Below the pieces are notes generated by a model. It was not told the origin of the DNA, ran no database searches, and was given only the letters and a program-made list of their open reading frames with translations. A program made the translations under genes and the position numbers. From Alviniconcha marisindica (Eukaryota > Mollusca > Gastropoda > Provannidae), in NCBI GenBank assembly GCA_018857735.1, contig JABMCL010000825.1, positions 1-64,000 of the forward strand: a DNA stretch of 64,000 bases, in the 5' to 3' direction. Positions 24,301-36,300 of the stretch are shown here, in pieces (the stretch's first letter is position 1; the number at the start of each line of letters is the position of its first letter).

Positions 24301-27300
24301 GTGCATCCATGAATAAAGTAAAATTGTAAGTAAGTAAATTGGTGTTTTATGCCCGGTGGACCAGTGTGATTATATCAGGGCGATAAGTAAAATTGTGCAT
24401 CAGTGCATCCATGAATAAAGTGAAATTGTGCATCAATGCATCCATGAATACTGTGAAATTGCACATGAGTGTATCCATGGATAAAGTGCTTAGATTTGTA
24501 CTTGAACCCTGCACCCATGCTGCCGCAGGCGGTGGTCAACGAGGACACGCAGGGCAACGTGGCCCACCTGCAGGCAGAGATCCGCCGTCTGCGTGACATG
24601 CTGTCCCAGGGCCAGAACGGCAGCATCCCTTCCTCCGTCCCTTTCCACGCCGCTGGAGGCAATGGGGAGCCTGGGAGCTGGACGCTAGATGCCGCAGAGT
24701 GGAGGCAGAAGTTCCATGAGGCCATGCTGTTCAGAGAGAAATCAGGACAGGAAAAGGAGGTGAGGCTTTACGTGTGTTAAATTTGGGTGCCTGTAGTCTG
24801 TACATCTGTGGTCAGGTGAGGCTTTACGTGTATTAAATTTGGGTGCCTGTAGTTTGTACATCTGTGGTCAGGTGAGGCTTTACATGTGTTAACTTTGGGT
24901 GCCTGTAGTTTGTACATCTGTGATCAGGTGAGGCTTTACGTGTATTAAATTTGGGTGCCTGTAGTTTGTACATCTGTGGTCAGGTGAGGCTTTACGTGTA
25001 TTAAATTTGGGTGCCTGTAGTTTGTGCATCTGTGGTCAGGTGAGGCTTTACATGTGTTAAATTTGGGTGCCTGTAGTTTGTGCATCTGTGGTCAGGTGAG
25101 GCTTTACGTGTATTAAATTTGGGTGCCTGTAGTTTTGTACATCTGTGGTCAGGTGAGGCTTTACGTGTATTAAATTTGGGTGCCTGTAGTTTGTGCATCT
25201 GTGGTCAGGTGAGGCTTTACGTGTATTAAATTTGGGTGCCTGTAGTTTGTGCATCTGTGGTCAGGTGAGGCTTTACGTGTATTAAATTTGGGTGCCTGTA
25301 GTTTGTGCATCTGTGGTCAGGTGAGGCTTTACGTGTATTAAATTTGGGTGCCTGTAGTTTGTGCATCTGTGGTCAGGTGAGGCTTTACGTGTATTAAATT
25401 TGGGTGCCTGTAGTTTGTGCATCTGTGGTCAGGTGAGGCTTTACGTGTATTAAATTTGGGTGCCTGTAGTTTGTGCATCTGTGGTCAGGTGAGGCTTTAC
25501 GTGTATTAAATTTGGGTGCCTGTAGTTTGTGCATCTGTGGTCAGGTGAGGCTTTACATGTATTAAATTTGGGTGCCTGTAGTTTGTGCATCTGTGGTCAG
25601 GTGAGGCTTTACATGTATTAAATTTGGGTGCCTGTAGTTTGTGCATCTGTGGTCAGGTGAGGCTTTACATGTATTAAATTTGGGTGCCTGTAGTTTGTGC
25701 ATCTGTGGTCAGGTGAGGCTTTACGTGTATTAAATTTGGGTGCCTGTAGTTTGTACATCTGCGGTCAGGTGAGGCTTTACGTGTATTAAATTTGGGTGCC
25801 TGTAGTTTGTACATCTGCGGTCAGGTGAGGCTTTACGTGTATTAAATTTGGGTGCCTGTAGTTTGTACATCTGCGGTCAGGTGAGGCTTTACGTGTATTA
25901 AATTTGGGTGCCTGTAGTTTGTACATCTGCGGTCAGGTGAGGCTTTACGTGTATTAAATTTGGGTGCCTGTAGTTTGTACATCTGCGGTCAGGTGAGGCT
26001 TTACGTGTATTAAATTTGGGTGCCTGTAGTTTGTACATCTGCGGTCAGGTGAGGCTTTACGTGTTTAAATTTGGGTGCCTGTAGTTTAGACATCTGTGAT
26101 TAGGTGAGGCTTTAGGTGTATTAAATTTGAGTGCCTGTAGTTTGTACATCTGTGGTCAGGTGAGGCTTTACGTGTATTAAATTTGGGTGCCTGTAGTTTA
26201 GACATCTGTGATTAGGTGAGGCTTTACGTGTGTTAAATTTGGGTGCCTGTAGTTTGTACAACTGTGGTCAGGTGAGGCTTTACGTGTATTAAATTTGAGT
26301 GCCTGTAGTCTGTGCATCTGTGGTCAGGTGAGGCTTTACGTGTATTAAATTTGAGTGCCTGTAGTCTGTACATCTGTGGTCAGGTGAGGCTTTACGTGTA
26401 TTAAATTTGGGTGCCTGTAGTTTGTACATCTGTGGTCAGGTGAGGCTTTACGTGTATTAAATTTGGGTGCCTGTAGTTTGTACATCTGTGGTCAGGTGAG
26501 GCTTTACGTGTATTAAATTTGAGTGCCTGTAGTTTGTACATCTGTGGTCAGGTGAGGCTTTACGTGTATTAAATTTGGGTGCCTGTAGTTTGTACATCTG
26601 TGATTAGGTGAGGCTTTACATGGATTAAATCTGAGTGCATGTAGTTTGTACATGTGTGGTTAGGTGAGGCCTTACTTTCAGTGCGTATACTTTGTACATC
26701 TGTGGTTGATATCTGATTCAGTGTATTGCTGAGAGTGATTAGCTGACAACATCATTAATTTTGTGCTTGTAGGCTTCAGCTATGCTGCTGAGGTGAAGTC
26801 TAAGGGACTGACTCAGAAACTGTAAATAGATCTTGTGGAAAATGGAAACGAGCAATGTGGCCAGCATGATACATTAATAGTCATGCCTTTCTGTTGGCGA
26901 TGTTTTTTCCCCCTTTGTTTTGTATTACTGTTAGGGAAATGCTTTGAAATTTTACCAGTTTGTATTGTTGGTTTCACTTGAGCGTGAGGATGGACTTTAT
27001 TCAGTGTGTGCATGCACATGTGTGTTTCATTGTCTTGGCTGTTTTGTTAACCAAATGAACTGTTCCTTAGGCGTTGCTGCAGCTGTTGAGTGCTATGAAG
27101 GAAGAGGTCAAGAAGAAGGATCGTGTAATCCAGTCCTCACGGCTGATCATAAAGTTCCGAGAAAGCACCATTGCCAAGCTGGAAAAAAATGCCAAAAATG
27201 CTGGCACTGAGCCCGTGGAGGATGCTGCTAATGTGAGTCTTTGTTTGTTGATGTCTTCATTCATTGAGCTCTTTGCTTTCTGTTCATTCTTCTGTCTCTT

Positions 27301-30300
27301 GTTTGCCATTGTTATGTGTTGATATTCATTAATTGCTGAGTACTTTACGGTTGGTAATATTACCAACCATAAAATACTCAGCAACAAAGGACTGTTTATT
27401 CACAGAAATGATTCTGGAAACAGAACACGCAGATTGAACAGAGGCAAATACCAATGGCATGCTTTTCTGCTGCATCTGCGTGTTTTCTGTGTTTCCAAAA
27501 TCATTTCTGTGAGTGAATTGGGAAGATCAAACTCCCATTTGTGCAGTTTGCTTTAGAATTGGCATGGTCATGTCTTCAGGCTTTTGTTTTGATCTTAACT
27601 TATTTTCACCTCCTCTCGCTGTGGCTCCCCCATCGTATTCACTTGTGCTACTCCGTGGAAATAACAAAGCATCATGAATCGTCACATGTTTGCCCAATTA
27701 CCTGGATTTTTGTGGCCCCTGTTTTCAGAGCAAGTTGTCAGGTGAGGTGGCGTCGCTGAAGCTGCACCTGGAGCAGTACCCACAGGTTGCTCAGCTGGAC
27801 CAGCAGCTCCACAGCCTGCGCGCCCAGCTGGCCGATGCTCGCATTCGACTCAGCAACACCACGGCCACGCTGCTGGACTCCAACCGCCTGGCAGAACTGG
27901 AGCAAGCTTTCCGCAACTTGCAGGCTGCAAGCCTGAAGGGTTGGTCTTTTACCTGCTCGGGGGGGGGGGGGGGGTCAGCTCTGTGTGTTGTTGTTTTTCT
28001 CATCTGAGGATTGATTTGAAATGATCAGTGTTTGTTTCACTCACATTTTGCATATATTTATACATAATGATAGATTATTTTTGGTGCTCCAAAGCACCTA
28101 CAGATATGTGCATTGGGGGGGAGTATGTATAATTACTAGTAACAAAAATGTCAAATTTGTATTAACAGATCTGAAAGAGGAAAACAAAAAGTGTCATTCA
28201 GTATTGATTATTCCTTTTCTATTTCTGATACTGATCTCCATTTGCAGCATGCATCCCTGCAAACACATTCTGCCATTCAGGCAATGTCATCTAATCATGT
28301 GTGCTGCAACAATAGTGCAGGTTTTAGTTGAGGCGGTGGAAATGTTTGTTGGTTACCTCTAACTGGTGGATACCTGCAAAGTAACAAACTGATTGTACCA
28401 CCAGCAGGTATTGGCCCCAGCAGGTATTGGCCCTGAGCTACAGAGCTTGAGTGTTGTCTGATCCAAGTTGTAGACAGTGCTGTGAGACGTCTTCAGCCAG
28501 GGAAGACTGCATCCAGTGTGTCTGGCGTACGTTCCTTGTTGGCTCAGTGAAGGGTTTGAGTGTTGTCTGCCTGTTGTTGAAGAGAGTGCAGTGGGCAGTC
28601 TTCTGCCAAGGGGAGAATCGGTCCAGCGTGTCCATTGTCAGTTACTTGTTGGCCGTAGGGTTTGAGTGTTGTCTGATCCTTCTTGTAGAGTGCAGTGGGC
28701 AGTCCTCAGCCAGGGGAGAATTGGTCCAGTGTGTCCATTGTCAGTCGCTTGTTGGCCGTAGGGTTTGAGTGTTGTGTGTTTGTTGTTGTAGAGTGCAGTG
28801 GGCAGTCCTCAGCCAGGGGAGAATAAGTCCAGCGTGTTCGTCGTAGGTCGCTTGTTGGCTCAGTGTAGGGTTTGAGTGTTCTTTGTTTGTTTGTTGTTGT
28901 AGAGTGCTGTGGGTCGTCTCCAGCCAGGCGAGACTGGCTCCAGCATGTCCGTCATAGGTCACTTGTTGTCTCAGTGTAGGGTTTGAGTGTTGTCTGTCTG
29001 TCTGTTGTAGAGAGTGCTGTTGTCTTTGTTGTTGTAAGGAGTGCTGTTGTTGTAGGGAGTGCTGTTGTTGTAAGGAGTGCTTGTAGGGAGTGCTGTTGTA
29101 GGGAGTGCTGTTGTTGTAGGGAGTGCTGTTGTCTGTTGTTGTAGAGAGCGCTGTGGGTAGTCCTCAGCCAGGGGAGAATCGGTCCAGCGTGTCCATCCAG
29201 AAGCTGAGGGAGAAGGTGGAAGCTTTGGAGGAGGAAAACCAACAGGTAAGCTTGCTGACACCTTACACTAGAGAGCTGTAGACTGCGAGTCGTTAATAGC
29301 TGAAGAAGCAGGAAACACAAGAGAAATTAGCGACTTGTCTTGACGGCTAAGTGAGTTGAGTGATGACAGCTGAATGAATTGTCTTGACACCTGAGTGGTG
29401 TGTTTACAACTGAGTGAACTGTATGTTGTCTGCTAAGTGAATTGTGTGTTCAGCTGAGTGAGTTAGGTGTTGACAGCTAAGTGAATTGTATGTTGTCAGC
29501 TAAGTGAGTTGTGTGTTGACAGCTAAGTGAATTGTGTGTTCAGCTGAGTGAATTGTGTGTTCAGCTGAGTCAGTTATGTGTTGACAGCTAAGTGAATTGT
29601 GTGTTGACAGCTAAGTGAATTGTGTGTTCAGCTGAGTGAATTGTGTGTTCAGCTGAGTCAGTTATGTGTTGACAGCTAAGTGAATTGTGTGTTGACAGCT
29701 AAGTGAATTGTGTGTTCAGCTGAGTGAGTTGTGTGTTGACAGCTAAGTGAATTGTGTGTTAACAGCTAAGTGAATTGTGTGTTCAGCTGAGTGAGTTATG
29801 TGTTGACAGCTAAGTGAATTGTGTGTTCAGCTGAGTGAGTTGTGTGTTGACAGCTAAGTGAATTGTGTGTTGACAGCTAAGTGAATTGTGTGTTCAGCTG
29901 AGTGAGTTGTGTGTTGACAGCTAAGTGAATTGTGTGTTCAGCTGAGTGAGTTGTGTGTTGACAGCTAAGTGAATTGTGTGTTGACAGCTAAGTGAATTGT
30001 GTGTTCAGCTGAGTGAGTTGTGTGTTGACAGCTAAGTGAATTGTGTGTTCAGCTGAGTGAGTTGTGTGTTGACAGCTAAGTGAATTGTGTGTTCAGCTGA
30101 GTGAGTTATGTGTTGACAGCTAACTGAATTGTGTGTTCAGCTAAGCGAGTTGTGTGTTGACAGCTGAAGAAACAGGGAACGCAGGAGAAGCAGGGCTGGG
30201 AGAGCATAGAGTGAGTTGTGTGTTGACAGCGAGTTGTGTGTTGACAGCTGAAGAAGCAGGGAATGCAGGAGAAGCAGGGCTGGGAGAGCATAGAGTGAGT

Positions 30301-33300
30301 TGTGTGTTGACAGCGAGTTGTGTGTTGACAGCTGAAGAAGCAGGGAACGCAGGAGAAGCAGGGCTGGGAGAGCAAGGTGGCCAGCCTGCAGGCGGAGCTG
30401 ACGGCCACCAAACAGATGAACACAGAGCTGCAGCGTCTGCTGGAGGCCAACCACCTGAAGCACCGCATCCAGCACGACGCCCTCACCAACCTCCACTGCC
30501 AGACCATCAAGGTGCCGTGGGCTCTCGCTGCCATTGCAGTTTGTCTAACATCACCTTGCTGTGAACAGACACAAAATAAAACATTGAGTGACTGACTGAT
30601 TCGGCATTGCAGTGCCCATGCTGGGACCGCTTCACTGCCTAACATTTCCTGCATGACAGTCAAAACCTAACAGCTTTCTTTTAATTTCTATCTGGGGGGG
30701 GGGGGACTGCTTCACACACACACCTAATATTTCCTTCCTTCCTGACAAACCCTAACAGCTTTCTTTTAATTTCTATCTATTTAATGGGGGTGGGGGGATT
30801 TGTTTACAAGCATTTAGCAGTGTTAACTTTGAAATTTATTTGGGTGTGGCGGCCACAGCGTTTGCTGCTGGTTCGGCTCCTTTAAAGATCAGCATGTTCG
30901 GGAGTCCATATTGGTTATCAGCATGGCTTGCAGTTGCACCCTTCATAATGTGAAAGACAGATTTCGTCCATCATTTTTACCTGTGTTTCCACCTCCCCAC
31001 CCCAGGGTTTGACCCCTACTCGTGACACCTACAGTCTGCGTACCCGCACTGTGGTTTGTGGCGCTGTCCCAAGAGATCCTGACCAGGACCTGGACCAGTC
31101 GGTCGAGATGGAGCAGGGGGTTGAGGACATCTGCAAGGAAGGCCCACCCCTTTGCATGGTCGACAGTGCCCATGAGGTTCTGACGGAGGAGATCCAGTCT
31201 CTGCAGGTACTGCCTTGTCTGATGAGCCAGGCCCAAGGGGCTGGGTTGAAGTGACCGCACATTTAGAGGCCGTCTGGGTCAGTTCCACAGAAATAGAATA
31301 GAAAAAGAGATACACGCGCACCAGTTTTGTGGATGATTTAGGAACTTTATTTTTTTTGCGCGTGTCTCCTTAAATAAAAAGAGAATTGATGTTTGAAAGT
31401 CACGAAAACTGAAGTCATAAATGTTGCAACATCATCGCCAACCATTTTTACTTCGGGGGTGGGTGGGGGGGCATACCTAGTGATGACTAGGAAAAGTAGC
31501 GGGATAAGTGAGGAGATTTGTTTCCTCTCTGTCTTCCAGCAAATGAACAGCTCTCTCCAGGAGCGTGTCAACGAGTACGAGGCAGACATGCTGCATCTGC
31601 GTCAGCAAGTGAAGCAGCTGGAGTTGGAAAAGAGCAGTCTCAATGAGGTCAGTGGTCTTCTTTCAGCCCCATTTCGCTGTGGCTGTATGCACGCGTGTGT
31701 GTCTGTGGCTGTCTTGCAGCTGTAAAATGAAGGAAGATTTTAGGTGGTGTGTGTGTGTGGCTGTCTTGCAGCTGTAAACTGAAGGAAGATGGTAGGTGGT
31801 GTATGTGTGGCTGTCTTGCAGCTGTAAACTGAAGGAAGATGGTAGGTGGTGTTTTGTGTGTGTGTGGCTGTCTTGCAGCTGTAAACTGAAGGAAGATGGT
31901 AGGTGGTGTGTGTGTGTGTGGCTGTCTTGCAGCTGTAAACTGAAGGAAGATGGTAGGTGGTGTATGTGTGGCTGTCTTGCAGCTGTAAACTGAGGAAGAT
32001 GTAGTGTGTGTGGTGTGGCTGTCTTGCAGCTGTAAACTGAAGGAAGATGGTAGGTGGTGTATGTGTGGCTGTCTTGCAGCTGTAAACTGAAGGAAGATGG
32101 TAGGTGGTGTGTGTGTGTGGCTGTTTTGCAGCTGTAAACTGAAGGAAGATGGTAGGTGGTGTATGTGTGGCTGTCTTGCAGCTGTAAACTGAAGGAAGAT
32201 GGTAGGTGGTGTGCAGAAGGCTGCTGGAAACTGCCACTGCTCTTAAGTCTTTATAAGCCTTTTATGCACTTCTGTCTTGCATAAGCACTTGTGCTGTTCT
32301 GTCTTGCATGTATGCTTGTGCTGTTCTGTCTTGCATGTATGCTTGTGCTGTTCTGTCTTGCATGTATGCTTGTACTGTTCTGTCTTGCATGTATGCTTGT
32401 GCTGTTCTGTCTTGCATGTATGCTTGTGCTGTTCTGTCTTGCATAAGCACTTGTGCTGTTCTGTCTTGCATAAGCACTTGTGCTGTTCTGTCTTGCATGT
32501 ATGCTTGTGCTGTTCTGTCTTGCATGTATGCTTGTGCTGTTCTGTCTTGCATAATGCACTTGTGCTGTTCTGTCTTGCATGTATGCTTGTGCTGTTCTGT
32601 CTTGCATAAGCACTTGTGCTGTTCTGTCTTGCATGTATGCTTGTGCTGTTCTGTCTTGCATGTATGCTTGTGCTGTTCTGTCTTGCATAAGCACTTGTGC
32701 TGTTCTGTCTTGCATGTATGCTTGTGCTGTTCTGTCTTGCATGTATGCTTGTGCTGTTCTGTCTTGCATAATATGTGCTTGCTTGAACAAACTTGTGGCA
32801 CCATAGACAGCAATGAGATGTGCACTGTGCACTGCAGGTACCTGAAGAAAAGCAGGTGACACATTAACACATGCAGTCAGTCTGAAGGTGGGATTGTATG
32901 GCTGGCCAACAGGGACAAGTCTGAATGTCATGGGCCAGCTTATTTGAGCGTTATAGTGGTCTTCATTCAAGTGTTTTCCTGTGCTGGTTCCTGCCGTTCA
33001 CTTCTGTATGCATGGATTGCCTTGACAGATGCTGAGCAAAGAGCGCAGCGAGAGTGGGGAGAAAAGCAAGGAACAAGAGAAAAGCCTGCGGGAGCTGAGG
33101 AGTGCCGTGGAGTCTCTCACTGTTGACTTGAAGTGTAAGTGACCCGACTGCTTTGACATTTGTGTTGTGGGGGATGCCAGACTGATTCAGCTGATTCTGA
33201 TCTCAGCACAACCTGCAGCTGGCAGACTGAGCATAGTTCTGTTGCATCACAACATGTACACACACAAACCTGTTGGCCATCAGTACTCTCGTAAGGTCTG

Positions 33301-36300
33301 AGAACCTGCACCTGGCAGAGCAAGAACGTGCAGTTCTATTGCATTGTGTGTACTCACACAAACCTGTTGGCCATTAATACTCCCGTTAAGGTCTGAGAAC
33401 CTGAAGCTGGCAGAGCAAGCACGTGCAGTTATGTTGCATTACAACGTATACACACACAAACCTGTTGGCCATTAATACTCCCGTTAAGGTCTGAGAACCT
33501 GAAGCTGGCAGAGCAAGCACGTGCAGTTCTGTTGCATTACAATGTGTACACACACAAACCTGTTGGCCATTAATACTCCCGTTAAGGTCTGAGAACCTGC
33601 AGCTGGCAGAGCAAGCACATGCAGTTCTATTGCATTATGTGGACTCACACAAACCTGTTGGCCATTAATACTCCCGTTAAGTTCTGAGAACCTGCAGCTG
33701 GCAGAGCAAGCACATGCAGTTCTGTTGCATTACAACGTGTACACACACAAACCTGTTGGCCATTAATACTCCTGTTAAGTTCTGAGAGCCTCACTTGGCA
33801 CCATCTATGCTGGACAAGAGAAAGAACAGACAAAAAGATCCGTTTTCATTGTCTGATCATGCTACCTGTTGTAGATGCCAGGGAAGAGGTGCGGGACTAC
33901 CAGCTTCTGCTGCAGTCATCCGATAAGGAGCTGAAAGCAGAAAAGAATAAGACGAAGTCCCACAGCTCCATCACAGATGAAAAAATCAACAGCTTGGAAA
34001 CTCAGGTCAGATTTTTGGATACCTGAGACTGTTTCAGTGGGACACTTACCATGAATATGGCTGAAACTCACTCTGTGCGTTTGTGTGTATATGTTGGCAC
34101 ATGTCAGTCGTCATAGACTGTTTCAGTGGGACACTTACCATGAATATGGCTGAAACTCACTGTGCGTTTGTGTGTATATGTTGGCACATGTCAGTTGTCA
34201 TAGACTGTTTCAGTGGGACACTTACCATGAATATGGCTGAAACTCATTCTGTGCGTTTGTGTGTATATGTTGGCACATGTCAGTCGTCATAGACTAGTTT
34301 AGTGGGACACTTACCATGAATATGGCTGAAACTCTGTGCGTTTGTGTGTATGTTGACACGTGTCAGTCATCATAGACTGTTTCAGTGGGACACTTACCAT
34401 GAATATGGCTGAAACTCTGTGCATTTGTGTGTGTGTTGGCATGTCAGTCATAGGCTGTTTTAGTGGGACACTTACCATGAATATGGCTGAAACTCAGTCT
34501 GTGCGCAATTGTGTGTATGTTGGCACATGTTGGTCATCATAGACTGTTTCAGTGGAACATTTGCCATGGTTATGGTTGAAACCCGCAATGTGCCTTGGTC
34601 CATATATGTGTTGGGGTGTGTATCACTGTATGTGTGCCTGACAGAGGGAGAGAACAACTGAGATCTTACATGCATGAGTCAGGTTGCCACAATACATCCT
34701 GATTAAACACAAAACAAACGAGCCCATCTGCCAGTGGCGAAATAACAGTGGAGGTGTGGACATATCACCAGTTTCTGCCTCTGCATCACAGTTGCTGCAG
34801 GTGGTGGAATAACGGTGGAGGTGTGTCACATCACCTATTTCTGTCTCCGCATCACAGCTGCTGCAGGTGGTGGAATAACGGTGGAGGTGTGTCACATCAC
34901 CAATTTCTGTCTCCGCATCACAGCTGCTGCAGGTGCAGTCGGTGGTGGAGACGCTGGGGCGACAGCTGGAGGAGGAGACGAAGGAGCTGGAGGTGGTGGA
35001 GGAGAAGCTGGAGATGGAGAGGATGGAGAAGGTGTTCCTGGAGGAGCAGGCCCAGTCCATGGAGATGGCTCTCCTTCACAAGTCCCAGCAGCTGCTGGCC
35101 ACACAGGCCAAGCTCCAGGTGGGTGCTGCCCCGACTGTCCGTGGGGCTGACTCCCTTCACAAAGAGCCTATTGGCTGCGTCGGTTCGGTCCTTTCCCGAG
35201 CTGAATCAGATTTTTGCTCTCCCAGTGCTAACCCTTCATAAAGAGTCTACGGCTGCATCGGTCCCTTCTCCCAAGCTGAATCAGACTTCTGTTCCCCGGT
35301 GCTAAACAGAGAGCAACATAAAGAGCCCATTGGCTGCATCAGTCATTACTCCCAAGCTGAATCAAATTTTTGCTCTCCCGGTGCTCAACAGAAAGCACAG
35401 AAGTTGTCAGAAATGTGATCCTGGTGAGGACCATGATTCTGTTGGCTGCCTAGGTTGGACACACGTTTCACTACCTCAGTAGCTCATCAGTGACCACCAG
35501 CATGTCTTGTGTGCAGGAAGTGGAAAATCGTTTGGCAGCAGAGAAGGAGGAGCAGCAGAAGCTACAGGAAAGAAGCCAGCAGTTTGGAAAACAGCAGGTA
35601 CAGGATAGTGTGCAGATGGATGGAAGTGGGTGTCAGCGTGCACATTGGCTAACCAACCAGCTAACTAACTAACTGCCAGATCAGTCTGTAAGTGCAGTGC
35701 CATGGAGGGATTGTTGTTTTTTTGGGGGGTGCTGTTAATTTTTTAAAAAGTTTTGTCCAAACACATAAAAGTTCAAAAGAACGCTACTTATTAGGACAAA
35801 ACACAACATGTGAAATTTTTGGGGGTAATGTATTTCAAGTCACATAGTATTTTGCATTACAGCATAGGAATAGTGCTCTTGAATAGGTATACATGGCTGT
35901 TTGTTGCCTTTTCATGCCCATGTCTTTATGTTGGACTTGCGGTCAAGATGTGTCATTTCCATCCCACAAACCCCAGGAGGAGCAGCTGGTGGAGGTGACC
36001 CAGCTGAGGCAGCAGCTGGAGGACGTCAACAAGGACTGCGCTGAGAAACGAAGTCAGCTGGATGCCGTAGCAACGGAGCTGGAGGCAGCCAAGCTGACCA
36101 TCTCGGAGCTGCGACGTGATGTGTCCGATAATCGGGTCAGTTCACTATTCCTTCACCTGAGTTATCTTACATGGTGTGGTCCAGCGGCATCACAGTGTTC
36201 CTCTCTTCCACACAGCATGTGTCTGACCACCCTCCTCCCCTCCCCTCCCCTCCTTCCCTTTCGGACAACAGCTCTGTGTCAAGAGTGGCTAATGGTAGGA

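Noticed and set aside
24757..26690. Possible CRISPR-like direct repeats
   Set aside because: Head-to-tail units with no unique spacers, in an animal intron; this is a minisatellite.
26773..26792. 20-bp exon-like block before exon 14 ('tgtag|gcttcagctatgctgctgag|gtgaag')
   Set aside because: 20 nt would break the frame between exons 13 and 14; perhaps another eroded boundary copy.
30106..30663. 185-codon minus-strand frame over exon 17
   Set aside because: Antisense shadow of the repeated exon 17 start and of exon 17 itself.
32251..32970. 239-codon minus-strand frame with 'MQDRTAQAY'-like repeats
   Set aside because: The 27-bp array is a multiple of three, so it keeps frame by arithmetic; both strands are open.
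34748..35305. 185-codon frame rich in Arg/Trp/Ser
   Set aside because: Out-of-frame shadow of exon 22, which reads as a clean coiled coil in another frame.
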